Assembly: GCF_017313785.1 (NCBI RefSeq)
Contig: NZ_JAFLNL010000004.1
Location: 62,001 to 126,000 of the forward strand
Direction of reading: 5' to 3'
Length of the DNA: 64,000 bases
DNA from: Flagellimonas aurea
GTDB taxonomy: Bacteria > Bacteroidota > Bacteroidia > Flavobacteriales > Flavobacteriaceae
In this document: positions 36,372 to 45,398 of the stretch, in pieces
Numbering within the stretch: position 1 is the stretch's first letter
How the letters are laid out: every line of letters begins with the position of its first letter
The notes under the pieces: generated by a model
What the model was told of the DNA's origin: nothing
The model's input: only the letters and a program-made list of their open reading frames with translations
Databases searched by the model: none
Program-made: the position numbers and the translations under genes

Positions 36372-37658
36372 ATGAAAGTAATAATACCACGTATCTGTGT
36401 ATTCCTCGTCTTGATGTTTCTGGTTTCTTGCGTTCAAGAACCGGAAGTGTTCAGAACAAACAAATCGGACTATGATCACTTTTTGGTATCAGGTCCGTTA
36501 AAGACTATACCCGCTAATTTACAGTTTGAAGTAGAAGCCAATTCTGGTAGTATGCAATTGCCCGGTTTGTGGAACTTGACGGACGATAACATGCAAATTT
36601 TTAGGGAAACAGGGGATGTGAAATTCTTAAAAAATTCAGAGAGGACCCTAAAAAAAGCAGTTGAAATGGCTACTACTGAAAAATCTGGATTTATAAGGGC
36701 TTTGTCCAGAAACTATATGTTACAGCACAGGTTTAAGGAAGCTTTGTTATTGGCAGAAGAGGCAAGAGCCTTAGGCACCGATGTCGAGGCGACCCAGAGT
36801 TTGCTGTTTGATCTTCATATGGAACTTGGCAACTATGGACTTGCAAACAAATACTTGGACAGCATTAAGGATGTATCAAGCTATGAATATTTGGTCAGAT
36901 TGGCTAGGTGGAACAATTTCAAGGGACATTCGGATTCCGCTATCAAGCTTATGGAAAAAGCGACCGAGAAGGCAGAGATTTCCCAGAATGAAGACTTGTT
37001 GTTGTGTTCCTACGTCAATTTAGCGGATTATTATGGAGCAACAGGACATATAGAAAAAGCTTACAAACTATATCTCAAGGCGCTTCAAATATCGCCACAA
37101 GATGCAAATGCAAAAAAAGGAATCGCTTGGATCGTGTATTCTTACGAAAGAAATGGTATGGAGGCACTTCGGATTTTGGACTCCATCACACAAAAGAACA
37201 AATCCCCAGAATATTATTTGTTGAAAGCAGAGATTGCAGCTTTTATAGACGATGATATGTTGAGGGTTCAGGCATTGGATGATTATTATAAGATGGCAGG
37301 GAAAAACACGGACTATGGCGACATGTACAATGCCTATAATGTAGATTTTTTACTGAGTATGGATGTGGAACAACGAGCCTATGAATTGGCCCAGGAGGAG
37401 GTGAGTATTAGGCCTACACCCGAATCTTATGGGTGGTTGGCCTACAGTTTACTTCATTTGGGAGAAAAGGAAAGAGCAATGGAGGTTATCGAAGAACACG
37501 TAATAGACGTTACTTATGAACCTGCTATTTTGCAACGCGCTGCCGAGATTTATAAAGCGAACGGGAAACAGGACAAGGTAAAAGCGCTAAAAGAAGAATT
37601 AATGGGGGCAACCTACGAGCTTGGTCCCATAAAGGAGGCAGAGGTTGCCAGTTTGTGA
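36372..37658 (+). CDS. TPR-repeat lipoprotein
   Basis: The 428-residue lipoprotein (LVSCVQEP) has many TPR-like helix pairs (AYKLYLKALQISPQDANAKK, SYGWLAYSLLHLGEKERAME, AEIYKANGKQDKVKALKEEL). There is no catalytic domain. TPR lipoproteins act as scaffolds in the periplasm or at the surface. Partners are unknown. It is monocistronic and ends before a strong bidirectional terminator. Confidence 0.8.
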   Translation: MKVIIPRICVFLVLMFLVSCVQEPEVFRTNKSDYDHFLVSGPLKTIPANLQFEVEANSGSMQLPGLWNLTDDNMQIFRETGDVKFLKNSERTLKKAVEMATTEKSGFIRALSRNYMLQHRFKEALLLAEEARALGTDVEATQSLLFDLHMELGNYGLANKYLDSIKDVSSYEYLVRLARWNNFKGHSDSAIKLMEKATEKAEISQNEDLLLCSYVNLADYYGATGHIEKAYKLYLKALQISPQDANAKKGIAWIVYSYERNGMEALRILDSITQKNKSPEYYLLKAEIAAFIDDDMLRVQALDDYYKMAGKNTDYGDMYNAYNVDFLLSMDVEQRAYELAQEEVSIRPTPESYGWLAYSLLHLGEKERAMEVIEEHVIDVTYEPAILQRAAEIYKANGKQDKVKALKEELMGATYELGPIKEAEVASL

Positions 37659-37722
37659 ATTTCCCCCGCTAAAAGCAAGGTTGAAGACCGATAGGGTCTC
37701 GGCTTGGTTGTTGTTTTTAGGT

Positions 37723-37754
37723 ACGCCATGGTATTTTTGCCATGGCGTTTTTTT
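37723..37754. terminator. Bidirectional terminator
   Basis: ACGCCATGG (37723-37731) pairs with CCATGGCGT (37740-37748), followed by seven T. Its end overlaps the stop codon of the convergent MscS gene. Confidence 0.85.
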
Positions 37755-38292
37755 AATCTTCGGCTATGGCATTTTGGGTCTCGCTTTCTTGCTCTTTCAA
37801 GATTTCAATACCTTTTTGTATGACCAGGTTGGTGGGGATGGTAATTCGTTTGCCATCATCGGTGCGCATAAATAGGTAGAATCCGCTTATGTCCTCAACT
37901 TTTCCGGTCCAGTCAAAATCCTTGTCCATCACCCTTATTCTGTCACCCAAACGCAACGGATGGTTAAAAAAGAGGATAACACTTGCCGTAAGGTTGGAAA
38001 GGATGGACCACTGCGCCACAAAACCAACCCCCAATATGGCCAATATCGAGGAAATAAATACCGAAAACTCTTCGAAATTGACTCCCCAAATCAATGAAAT
38101 GCCGATAAAGGCCAGCAGATAGAACATCAAATTGCTTAAATAAAAAATTATTTTTCTACTGTTCATATCAATAGAGCTTGTTCTGCCGAACCGTCGAATA
38201 GCTCTTTTGCTCAAAGAGTTGAGCGCAATGATAATGGCCAAAAGAATGATAGTGAACAAAATCTCGGATTTGAAGGACATAGTGTCAATCAT
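37753..38292 (-). CDS. Short MscS-type mechanosensitive channel
   Basis: The 179-residue protein has two to three membrane helices followed by the pore-lining and beta-domain segments of MscS (FISSILAILGVGFVAQWSIL, FNHPLRLGDRIRV). It lacks the usual C-terminal alpha/beta domain, so it is much shorter than E. coli MscS (286). Its ends are clean, so it appears to be a natural short form rather than a broken gene. Confidence 0.87.
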   Translation of the reverse strand: MIDTMSFKSEILFTIILLAIIIALNSLSKRAIRRFGRTSSIDMNSRKIIFYLSNLMFYLLAFIGISLIWGVNFEEFSVFISSILAILGVGFVAQWSILSNLTASVILFFNHPLRLGDRIRVMDKDFDWTGKVEDISGFYLFMRTDDGKRITIPTNLVIQKGIEILKEQESETQNAIAED

Positions 38293-38364
38293 GATGCTTC
38301 TTAGTAAATTTGATTTATATTGATAAGTCTAAACTACGAATAAACCCTTTCATATTTTTAAGCC

Positions 38365-39345
38365 ATGAAAACAGATTTTGAAGAAAATTCGTGGGTAATA
38401 AATTACTCTCCCGAAAATTACTCTAATCACAAATTCTCATTGGAGAGCGATTTGTTGCTTTCAAAAGGCGACAAATCCATTACTTGGGTAAATACCTATG
38501 GTTTGGATTACATGGAAGAGTTTAGGCAAATGGTGAACGGCAATAATCTTGACGATTTTTTACTGCGTCTGCTCTTGAACCAAAAGATGGGAAACAAGGT
38601 CATAGTGCTGGAGGACCAATTGTTTATTGCGGCCCGAATCCTTAAAACAGAACACGATACTATGGAGTCCGAACAAATGTATTTTGTAGTTTCAAAGGAC
38701 TTTAATTGGTGCATCCAAGAAAAGAGGGGAGATCATTTTGATTGGATTCGCCAGCGAATATTCGAAAACAAGGGTATCATCAGAAAAAAACGAGCCGATT
38801 ACCTGCTTTTTTTTATCCTGGAGACCTTGATAACCAATTACAAAGATAAGTATGAGGAAACTGTAATCATGGAAAATGCCTTGGATGCCATCGTAAAACG
38901 TGAACCGACTCCTGAGTTTATGTTCGAGGTGGAGCAGAAAAAGGCTGTGATACAAGATTTTAAGAAAGCAGCACAAGGTCTTAGGGATATCATCATTAAG
39001 TTGGAACGAGTTCAGGTCAAAGGCTTTCACACCAAATATTTCAGTGAACTTCGTGAACAGATAAATGGCCTTATTGCCGATATCGATTCGGATATTATGG
39101 AACTCGAAAGCCAAATAAACCTCTTTTTCAGTGTCCAAGGCCACCGTTTGAACGAGGTAATGAAGACCCTGACCATCTTCTCGGTGGTTTTTATTCCCCT
39201 GACATTTTTGGCAGGTATTTACGGGATGAACTTTGAAAACATGCCCGAGTTAAGGTCACCTTATGGTTATTTTATTCTATTGGGCGTAATGCTCATAGTC
39301 ACCATAATATCCATAGTCATTTTTAAGCGGAAAAAATGGTTTTGA
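38365..39345 (+). CDS. corA: CorA family divalent cation transporter
   Basis: The 326-residue protein has the CorA layout: a large cytoplasmic domain, a long helix (residues 185-265) and two C-terminal membrane helices. The selectivity motif YGMNFENMPEL follows the first membrane helix (TIFSVVFIPLTFLAGI). It transports Mg2+ or related ions. It is divergent from the MscS gene with a 72-base spacer. Confidence 0.92.
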   Translation: MKTDFEENSWVINYSPENYSNHKFSLESDLLLSKGDKSITWVNTYGLDYMEEFRQMVNGNNLDDFLLRLLLNQKMGNKVIVLEDQLFIAARILKTEHDTMESEQMYFVVSKDFNWCIQEKRGDHFDWIRQRIFENKGIIRKKRADYLLFFILETLITNYKDKYEETVIMENALDAIVKREPTPEFMFEVEQKKAVIQDFKKAAQGLRDIIIKLERVQVKGFHTKYFSELREQINGLIADIDSDIMELESQINLFFSVQGHRLNEVMKTLTIFSVVFIPLTFLAGIYGMNFENMPELRSPYGYFILLGVMLIVTIISIVIFKRKKWF

Positions 39346-39414
39346 TAAATTGAATTATTTCTTTTTGATGGCTTAGTGATTCCTATTTGTCATCCAATGA
39401 TAAACATCATATTC

Positions 39415-39440
39415 TTGAAAAACCCAGCTCGGTAGATTTG
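39415..39440 (+). promoter_or_regulatory. Promoter of the OmpW-like gene
   Basis: TAGATTTG (39433-39440) fits TAnnTTTG exactly. TTG at 39415 lies 15 bases upstream, slightly closer than the usual 17-23. Confidence 0.45.
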
Positions 39441-39464
39441 TCTCATCATTTTAAATAATATACG

Positions 39465-40112
39465 ATGAGAAAAAGAATACTTGTAGCGGCTATCGCTGTA
39501 ATGGGATTAACAAACTTGGCAGTGGCACAAGATGCCCCGGCGGACAATAGCGGAAAATGGCAGTTTAGATTAAGGGGAATCGTGGTCTCCCCAGATGAAA
39601 GCGCGGATATTGAAGCCATTGGTGGGGATGTGGATATTTCCACCTCAATTGTCCCTGAATTTGACATTACCTACTTCTTTGATGATAATTGGTCGATGGA
39701 GTTGATTTTGGGAACTACAAAACATGATGTCAAGGCAGTAGAAACTGCTGTTGGAGAAATCGATTTGGGCCATGTTTGGTTATTGCCCCCAACACTTACA
39801 GGTCAATACCACTTTACCGGAGGTAATTTTGTTCCCTATGTTGGGGCTGGGGTGAACCTTACCTTATTCTACGGTGTTGATGAAGGACCGACCGTTGATG
39901 ATATCGACTATGATACGGCTGTTGGCTTCGCCCTTCAAGGTGGGTTTGATTATATGTTGAACGATCAATGGTTCCTGAACTTTGACGTTAAAAAATTGTT
40001 CCTGAATACCACCGCGACCGTGGATGCTACTACTGCTTTGGGAGCAACAGTAGACGCCGACGTAGATATAAATCCTTGGATTTTTGGGCTCGGAGTAGGT
40101 CTTAAACTTTAA
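39465..40112 (+). CDS. OmpW family outer-membrane protein
   Basis: The 215-residue protein has a signal peptide (ends at AVAQ), then an eight-stranded barrel of OmpW type (FRLRGIVVSPDES, LLPPTLTGQYHF, VPYVGAGVNLT, NDQWFLNFDVKKLF). It ends in a typical GVGLKL beta signal. OmpW proteins let small hydrophobic molecules through the outer membrane. It is monocistronic with its own promoter and terminator. Confidence 0.92.
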   Translation: MRKRILVAAIAVMGLTNLAVAQDAPADNSGKWQFRLRGIVVSPDESADIEAIGGDVDISTSIVPEFDITYFFDDNWSMELILGTTKHDVKAVETAVGEIDLGHVWLLPPTLTGQYHFTGGNFVPYVGAGVNLTLFYGVDEGPTVDDIDYDTAVGFALQGGFDYMLNDQWFLNFDVKKLFLNTTATVDATTALGATVDADVDINPWIFGLGVGLKL

Positions 40113-40144
40113 TATTCGATTGTTTTTTAGATAATCTAAGTTTT

Positions 40145-40180
40145 GAAGGTGGTTTGGCTTTGCCGACCACCTTCTTTTTT
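40145..40180. terminator. Terminator after ompW, shared with the anti-sigma gene
   Basis: GAAGGTGGT and ACCACCTTC arms are followed by six T between convergent genes. Confidence 0.85.
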
Positions 40181-40982
40181 AGGAGCCTACGGCGCCAAGG
40201 GTATACAATTGCTCCAATGTTGGTGTTTCGCTACCACCTTCGGGTTCTAAAGTAATACCAAACGCTTCCGATTCATTCGCGTTTTCCAATGTAAACAGCT
40301 TAGTGTCCACCGATGCAAAATCATCCAATAATCCGATGCTGGTGGGGGTCAATGGGTCCAATTTTAGGGACCAGACCTGATAGGTGAAACCTTCGGGTGG
40401 TTCTGGAAGCCCTTTGGCATCAATAATCACTTTGCTTTCTACTTTGTTCCAATAGGCTTTTGCATAAGAAGAAGGAGAGACCGTTTGTCCCCCTAATGCA
40501 ATCACCGTAACGTTTTGATCTCTTATATCCTCAAGGAGCGACTCTTTGTAAGTAATTTCCTCTTGGGTATCCGATAGTATATCCTCTAGACTTTGTTTCT
40601 CTTTGTTGGTAAGCTCTATTTCGGATTGTAGCTTGGAATTCTCGGTATACATCCAGAACAATCCGACTGCCAATAGCACCGATGCTGCCCATCCCAAATA
40701 ACTGCCCCAAGAGGTTCCTTTGCTGGAGGAGCCTTCAGGTGTAAATGGAATAACATCATCTATTCGTGCTTTTATCTTGGTAAAACCATCCGAAGGCATC
40801 TTCGGTGAAGCTGCTTCGGTAACTGCAAGAATAGCCCGCTCTATAGCCTCTATTTCATTCCTTATTTCAGGATATTGAATAGCATAATGTTGCACCTCCA
40901 AGTTCTCCTCTATGGACAATGCTCCTGCAACATACAGTTCCAATTTTCCAGACGCTATGTATTCTTTCACATCCATGCTCAT
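40179..40982 (-). CDS. Anti-sigma factor (RskA-like)
   Basis: The 267-residue membrane protein has an N-terminal cytoplasmic zinc-less anti-sigma region, one membrane helix (YLGWAASVLLAVGLFWM, about 112-130), a coiled coil, and a periplasmic RskA-type domain (GQTVSPSSYAKAYWN, LPEPPEGFTYQVWSL). It should bind and silence the ECF sigma factor whose gene overlaps its start by four bases. Confidence 0.9.
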   Translation of the reverse strand: MSMDVKEYIASGKLELYVAGALSIEENLEVQHYAIQYPEIRNEIEAIERAILAVTEAASPKMPSDGFTKIKARIDDVIPFTPEGSSSKGTSWGSYLGWAASVLLAVGLFWMYTENSKLQSEIELTNKEKQSLEDILSDTQEEITYKESLLEDIRDQNVTVIALGGQTVSPSSYAKAYWNKVESKVIIDAKGLPEPPEGFTYQVWSLKLDPLTPTSIGLLDDFASVDTKLFTLENANESEAFGITLEPEGGSETPTLEQLYTLGAVGS

Positions 40983-41506
40983 GCCATATTTTTTCTAATA
41001 TTCGAAATACAGCTTCTTATTCTCGTTTTGATGGTGCCAACTGGCGTATCCAGCTCTTTGGCAGCTTCTTTTTGTGTATAGCCTTTAAAATAAAGCATAT
41101 CAATCAGTAAAATGCACTTTTCCTTTAATCCTTTTAACAAAGACTGAAGCCCAATAGTGTCCATTCTACCATTAAGATCTTCGCCGTTTTCAAAGATACC
41201 TACGAGAGAATCTACGGGGAGGTTCTTTTTTTGATTTTTATGGGTTTTTGAGCGCACTTCGTCGATTGCGGCGTTACGGGCTATATTCAAGATCCATGTA
41301 AAAAAACGGCCTTTGGAAGTGTCGTACTGGTCCGATTTTTCCCAGATTTTCACAAATACATCTTGACAGATCTCTTGGGAACGCTCCGTATCCTTCACAA
41401 TTACGTTGATTACCCCACATATATTTTCAGCGTACATATTGTACAAGGTTTCAAACGCGACGCTGTCCTTTTTCTGAAATTTTTCTATGAGGTTGTCCAA
41501 TTGCAT
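40979..41506 (-). CDS. ECF RNA polymerase sigma factor
   Basis: The 175-residue protein has the sigma region 2 (YNMYAENICGVI, ICQDVFVKIWEK, RFFTWILNIARNAAID) and the region 4 helix-turn-helix (YFKGYTQKEAAKELDTPVGT). Its stop overlaps the anti-sigma start (ATGA), so they are translated together. The regulon is unknown. Confidence 0.95.
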   Translation of the reverse strand: MQLDNLIEKFQKKDSVAFETLYNMYAENICGVINVIVKDTERSQEICQDVFVKIWEKSDQYDTSKGRFFTWILNIARNAAIDEVRSKTHKNQKKNLPVDSLVGIFENGEDLNGRMDTIGLQSLLKGLKEKCILLIDMLYFKGYTQKEAAKELDTPVGTIKTRIRSCISNIRKNMA

Positions 41507-41547
41507 AACCGGTTGGTTAAAGATATAAAAAGTTGGCTGTTTTTGTG

Positions 41548-41850
41548 CTATTCAATATTGATTCCCTTCAGCACCAATGTTTTCCATTCGGGATGTTCTT
41601 TAAGATATTTGGCAACAAAGGGGCATAGGGGTATAAGGGTCCAATCTTCCTTTTTGATATGTTCCAAACTTTGTTTGATAAGCTCAGAGCCAATGCCTTG
41701 GCCTTCATAACCTGGCGGAACTTCGGTGTGGGTAAGGTAAATTTTTTCTTTGGCCTTGATGTATTCAATTTTTGCTACATCGCCATTATCCAGTTCAAAC
41801 TGGAATCTTTTGGCAGATTCGTTATCTACAAGTTGATATTGCTTTTCCAC
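41548..41850 (-). CDS. Small GNAT-like acetyltransferase (YjdJ type)
   Basis: The 100-residue protein matches the short GCN5-related family PF14542: KIYLTHTEVPPGYEGQGIGSEL carries the acetyl-CoA loop and CPFVAKYLKEHPEW ends the domain. It follows the YjdI-like gene by 17 bases, the same pair as yjdI-yjdJ in E. coli. Confidence 0.9.
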   Translation of the reverse strand: MEKQYQLVDNESAKRFQFELDNGDVAKIEYIKAKEKIYLTHTEVPPGYEGQGIGSELIKQSLEHIKKEDWTLIPLCPFVAKYLKEHPEWKTLVLKGINIE

Positions 41851-41867
41851 AAAATTTTAGTGATTGG

Positions 41868-42065
41868 TTATCGGTAGCTCAATGCGCCCGATGGACATTT
41901 TGAGATTTGTTGTTTCAATTGTTCGGTGGAAGCGTTTTCGGCTTTTATCCAAGGTTTTTCTTTGGGATTATAGACCTTTGGCAACATTTTTACGCAAATT
42001 CCAGCATGTTGGCAGAGTTCGGGTTTCCATATCACGGATATTTCCCCGTTAGAGTATTCTTTCAT
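41868..42065 (-). CDS. YjdI-type iron-sulfur cluster protein
   Basis: The 65-residue protein (ATG 42065) fits the Fer4_19 (PF06902) family: WKPELCQHAGICVKMLPKVY and ISKCPSGALSY hold the three visible cluster cysteines, with a PW motif between. An earlier in-frame ATG at 42188 lies across the terminator of the SOD gene and is rejected. Probable partner of the small acetyltransferase. Confidence 0.85.
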   Translation of the reverse strand: MKEYSNGEISVIWKPELCQHAGICVKMLPKVYNPKEKPWIKAENASTEQLKQQISKCPSGALSYR

Positions 42066-42084
42066 AGCACACACGAATTGAAAT

Positions 42085-42112
42085 AAAAAAGAGCTGCCTG
42101 AAAGCAGCTCTG
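42085..42112 (-). terminator. Terminator of the Cu/Zn SOD gene
   Basis: AGAGCTGC and GCAGCTCT arms; on the minus strand the hairpin is followed by CTTTTTTATTT. Confidence 0.8.
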
Positions 42113-42120
42113 AATAATCT

Positions 42121-42708
42121 TTATTGAATGATACCTGTACAAGCGATTCTTGCACCGGCAGCTCCGGATGGTTGGGAGGTATAATCATCCACTCCTTGGT
42201 GAACGATTACTGCTTTGCCCAAAATGTTTTTCTTTTCGTCATCGCAACCAATGCACCATTCATCCGTAGAAAAATCTACTGTTGCATTTCCATCTGCATC
42301 TGCGGTAAAGTTACCGATATCGCCTTTGTGGTAACCATCTTCAGCACCCCATTTACCGTGCTTTTCAAAAGTTGGGTTCCAGTGTCCTCCTGTTGATTTC
42401 CCATCGGCGGAAGAACAATCTGCTTTTTCGTGAAGGTGGATGGCATGTTCGCCTTCATCAAGTCCGGTAAAGGTCGCTCTCATGATAACTTCTCCATTAT
42501 CTTGGGTAAAAACAACCTCACCGTTCACATTACTGTCACTTTTAGGTTCCATACTGAAGGTGATAACCTCAGGGTCAATGGTTTCAACCACTTGGTCCAC
42601 GGTTTCCTCAATTTCTTCAGTTGCTTCTTCTGTCTCTTTTTTAGCTTCTTTACAGCTAAATGCTGTTATAAATACTAGCGCTAGGGCTATTACTTGTATA
42701 CTTTTCAT
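42121..42708 (-). CDS. sodC: Cu/Zn superoxide dismutase lipoprotein
   Basis: The 195-residue lipoprotein (AFSCKEA, Cys19) has an acidic linker (20-45) and a SodC domain. All metal ligands are present: His91, His93, His109, His117, His127, Asp130 and His170. Cys98 and Cys190 can form the structural disulfide. It removes superoxide at the cell surface or in the periplasm. Confidence 0.92.
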   Translation of the reverse strand: MKSIQVIALALVFITAFSCKEAKKETEEATEEIEETVDQVVETIDPEVITFSMEPKSDSNVNGEVVFTQDNGEVIMRATFTGLDEGEHAIHLHEKADCSSADGKSTGGHWNPTFEKHGKWGAEDGYHKGDIGNFTADADGNATVDFSTDEWCIGCDDEKKNILGKAVIVHQGVDDYTSQPSGAAGARIACTGIIQ

Positions 42709-42776
42709 TAAAATGAGTTTTTAGATTAACCACTAAGTTAGGTATTATTTATGCCGCTGTCAACCATTACCGTGCT

Positions 42777-43475
42777 CTATTGATCAGTTTTTTTGCCTTT
42801 AAACAATCCTCTTAAATCTGGATTGTAAAAAACGGCCAGTTGCAATCTATCATAAACGGCATTCGCAAATTGGTTTCTCATATATCCCAATTGGATGCTC
42901 ATGTTTTCTGTAACATTCAAACCAACAGCGCCATACAACCTATTTTGCCCAAACAAATCATCTTGAAGGTTGATGAACAACTCATCGTAAAAGTTCAAAA
43001 AGAACGTATTGGTCAATGGCAGGGTCATTTGAATCCGATAACGCGCCCGATGTTGTGTATCGGTGGTTTCCCCAAAATCCAAAAAACGCTGCTCCAAACG
43101 GTAGCGGTGTTCAAACAGGAATTCCCAAACCTTGTTTTTGAGTATAAATTGCTCAAAAATCCGATGCTCCTTGGAATTGACCTCACCTTCAAACTCATAA
43201 AAATTGTTGTCGGTATCTATAAACGCATAGCCTCCTGTTGCAATAGCATTTGGATCGATATGGTAATTAAGTCCCGTTCTCAACAACATTTGATTGAAGT
43301 TGCTCGTGGTTTCGTAAAACCTGAACTGTGCTTCGGTATGAATGCTTAAACGTTCCGAAATTTTGTTGGTGCCAAAGTACATGTACCAAGCACCCATTTC
43401 ATCTTCACCCGGTTGTTGTGCGTTTATGGTCAATATTCCAAGAAATAAAAATAGGCCTGTTAGTCTTTTGATCAT
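42777..43475 (-). CDS. DUF2490 outer-membrane protein
   Basis: The 232-residue protein has a signal peptide ending at INAQ and a barrel-like DUF2490 domain (GAWYMYFGTNKIS, SIHTEAQFRFYE, LRTGLNYHI, LEQRFLDFG, RARYRIQMTLPL). Function unknown. Its start overlaps the end of the S9 peptidase gene by four bases, so it is the last gene of that operon. Confidence 0.87.
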   Translation of the reverse strand: MIKRLTGLFLFLGILTINAQQPGEDEMGAWYMYFGTNKISERLSIHTEAQFRFYETTSNFNQMLLRTGLNYHIDPNAIATGGYAFIDTDNNFYEFEGEVNSKEHRIFEQFILKNKVWEFLFEHRYRLEQRFLDFGETTDTQHRARYRIQMTLPLTNTFFLNFYDELFINLQDDLFGQNRLYGAVGLNVTENMSIQLGYMRNQFANAVYDRLQLAVFYNPDLRGLFKGKKTDQ

Positions 43476-45391
43476 TTATCTTCTTCTTTTATCGGCGTGC
43501 TTTTGTCCTCTTTCAAGTATTCGTCCAAAAATTCTAAAATTTTACTGTATGCAGTAATTTGATTCTCTTTTTTGACAAAACCATGTCCTTCATCCTCAAA
43601 AAGCACATACTCTACGGGCACACCATTTTTGCGGACTCCGGCAACAATTTCGTCAGACTCTGCCTGCAATACCCTAGGATCTTGCGAGCCTTGAAGTACG
43701 ATCAATGGTTTGGTGACCTTATCGGTATGGAAAAGAGGGGAAATCTGTTTCAACCGAACAGAGTCGGCACTGTAAGGGTCTCCCAATTCTTTGTACAGTG
43801 CATCTTTAAAGGATTCCCACCATGGCGGGATACTTTTTAGGGTTCTCATCCAATTCGTCACCCCAAATAGATTGACCCCTACATCAAATTCTTCAGGGGC
43901 GTAGGTCAAAGCGGCCATGGTCATGTATCCGCCGTAGGATCCTCCAATAATTCCTATTTTCTCCCCATCGATTTCAGGTTGTTGAGCCAACCAATTTTTT
44001 CCCTCTACGCAGTCTTTCAAATCCTTGTCACCGTGGTTCAGGTCATCCATTTGGTAGAAGGTTTTGCCATATCCACTGCTTCCGCGATTGTTCACTGCTA
44101 AAACGGCATAACCATGGTTCACCAAATATTGGATGAAAGAGCTGAAGTTTTGACGGGATTGCCCCCCAGGACCTCCGTGTACCCAAACCAAAGCGGGCAC
44201 TGGATTTTCCTCGCTTGCTTGGTGTGGGGTGTAGTAAATCGCAGGGATTTCCAAGCCATCAAAGGATTTATATCGGATTACCTCGGCCTTGACCAAATCC
44301 TGTCCTTGGATTTCTGGATTCAATACATCGGTCAGCTTTTTCTGCTCCTTGGTCTCCAAGTTGTATACGTAAAGGTTTGATGGTGTATGCGAGCCACCTG
44401 CATAAAACCGCATCATGGTTTCGTCGTCGGAAAAGCTAACGCTGGTAATCTCCATGTTCTCCACTTTGGGGAGTTCTATGTTTTTGCCCGTGGCGACCTC
44501 CATCACTTCGATGGTATTTTTGGCATCTTCATTAATGTAAGTGACTTGATAGGTGCCATTATCCGTAAAATAACTACCTGAAATATCCCAATCGCGTTCC
44601 ATCGCCTTTTCGTACGATTCATCAGCAATGGTATATTTCATCAAATAAGAAAATTCACTGCCATCATCGGTGGTGTAATAGAGTGCGGAGCCATCGGGTG
44701 AAAAATCCTGCGGTGCATTTCCACTTTGGTTTTTGTTGATTTTCATCAATGCATCGGACTCCAAATTGTACAAGAACAAATCACTATCGTTCGTGTTGAT
44801 GGATTTGCTCAACGCCACATATTTTTCATCGGGGGAAACAACGCCTACATTGTACCCATCATCATTTTGATAGATAAGTTCGGCGTCCATAGTTTCCAAA
44901 TCCATTTTGTAGAGGTCCATAAATCGGCTATCCCGCTTGTTGGAGCCATAAAAGAATGCGGATTTGTCCTCGGACCATTGGTAAAACAGGGAACGGGCCC
45001 CTTCCTCTGGTGTCAGGTCTTTGTGGCTGCCATCGGTGTCCCGTACAAAAATGTGATAGATTTCATCACCATTGTTGTCCATACGGAAGAGCATTCGCTC
45101 ATCATTCGGAAAATAAGAAATAGAGAACACCGAAGAGCTGTCCGACTGCGTTATGGGCATCATGTCCCCGCCCGAAGTGGGTATGGTGTACATATTATAA
45201 ATGCCCGAACGGTTGCTCGACACTAACAATTTGGATTTGTCGGGCGAAAAACTTCCTCCTCCAATGGATTCGTTGTCCATCATTTGGGCAATGGTGTAGG
45301 TCTTCATCGTATCCGCTACGGAAGGTTCCTTTTTTTCTTCTTTGCACGCCCAAATACTGGTGATAAGGGCAATGGCCAATAATTTTTTCAT
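43472..45391 (-). CDS. S9 family prolyl oligopeptidase-type lipoprotein
   Basis: The protein (639 residues from ATG 45391) has a lipobox (SIWACKE), a beta-propeller (WD40-like TolB repeats: SFSPDKSKLLVSSN, SPDEKYVALSKS) and a C-terminal alpha/beta-hydrolase peptidase. The nucleophile lies in GIIGGSYGGYMTM, with Asp in QGSQDPRV and His in DEGHGF. It cleaves oligopeptides. The upstream part to 45484 lacks signal-peptide features and overlaps the BNR gene. Confidence 0.92.
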   Translation of the reverse strand: MKKLLAIALITSIWACKEEKKEPSVADTMKTYTIAQMMDNESIGGGSFSPDKSKLLVSSNRSGIYNMYTIPTSGGDMMPITQSDSSSVFSISYFPNDERMLFRMDNNGDEIYHIFVRDTDGSHKDLTPEEGARSLFYQWSEDKSAFFYGSNKRDSRFMDLYKMDLETMDAELIYQNDDGYNVGVVSPDEKYVALSKSINTNDSDLFLYNLESDALMKINKNQSGNAPQDFSPDGSALYYTTDDGSEFSYLMKYTIADESYEKAMERDWDISGSYFTDNGTYQVTYINEDAKNTIEVMEVATGKNIELPKVENMEITSVSFSDDETMMRFYAGGSHTPSNLYVYNLETKEQKKLTDVLNPEIQGQDLVKAEVIRYKSFDGLEIPAIYYTPHQASEENPVPALVWVHGGPGGQSRQNFSSFIQYLVNHGYAVLAVNNRGSSGYGKTFYQMDDLNHGDKDLKDCVEGKNWLAQQPEIDGEKIGIIGGSYGGYMTMAALTYAPEEFDVGVNLFGVTNWMRTLKSIPPWWESFKDALYKELGDPYSADSVRLKQISPLFHTDKVTKPLIVLQGSQDPRVLQAESDEIVAGVRKNGVPVEYVLFEDEGHGFVKKENQITAYSKILEFLDEYLKEDKSTPIKEEDK

Positions 45392-45398
45392 GGTTCGC

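Noticed and set aside
37753-38292. Short MscS gene as a truncated pseudogene
   Set aside because: Start, stop and shared terminator are orderly, and the pore and beta-domain segments are intact.
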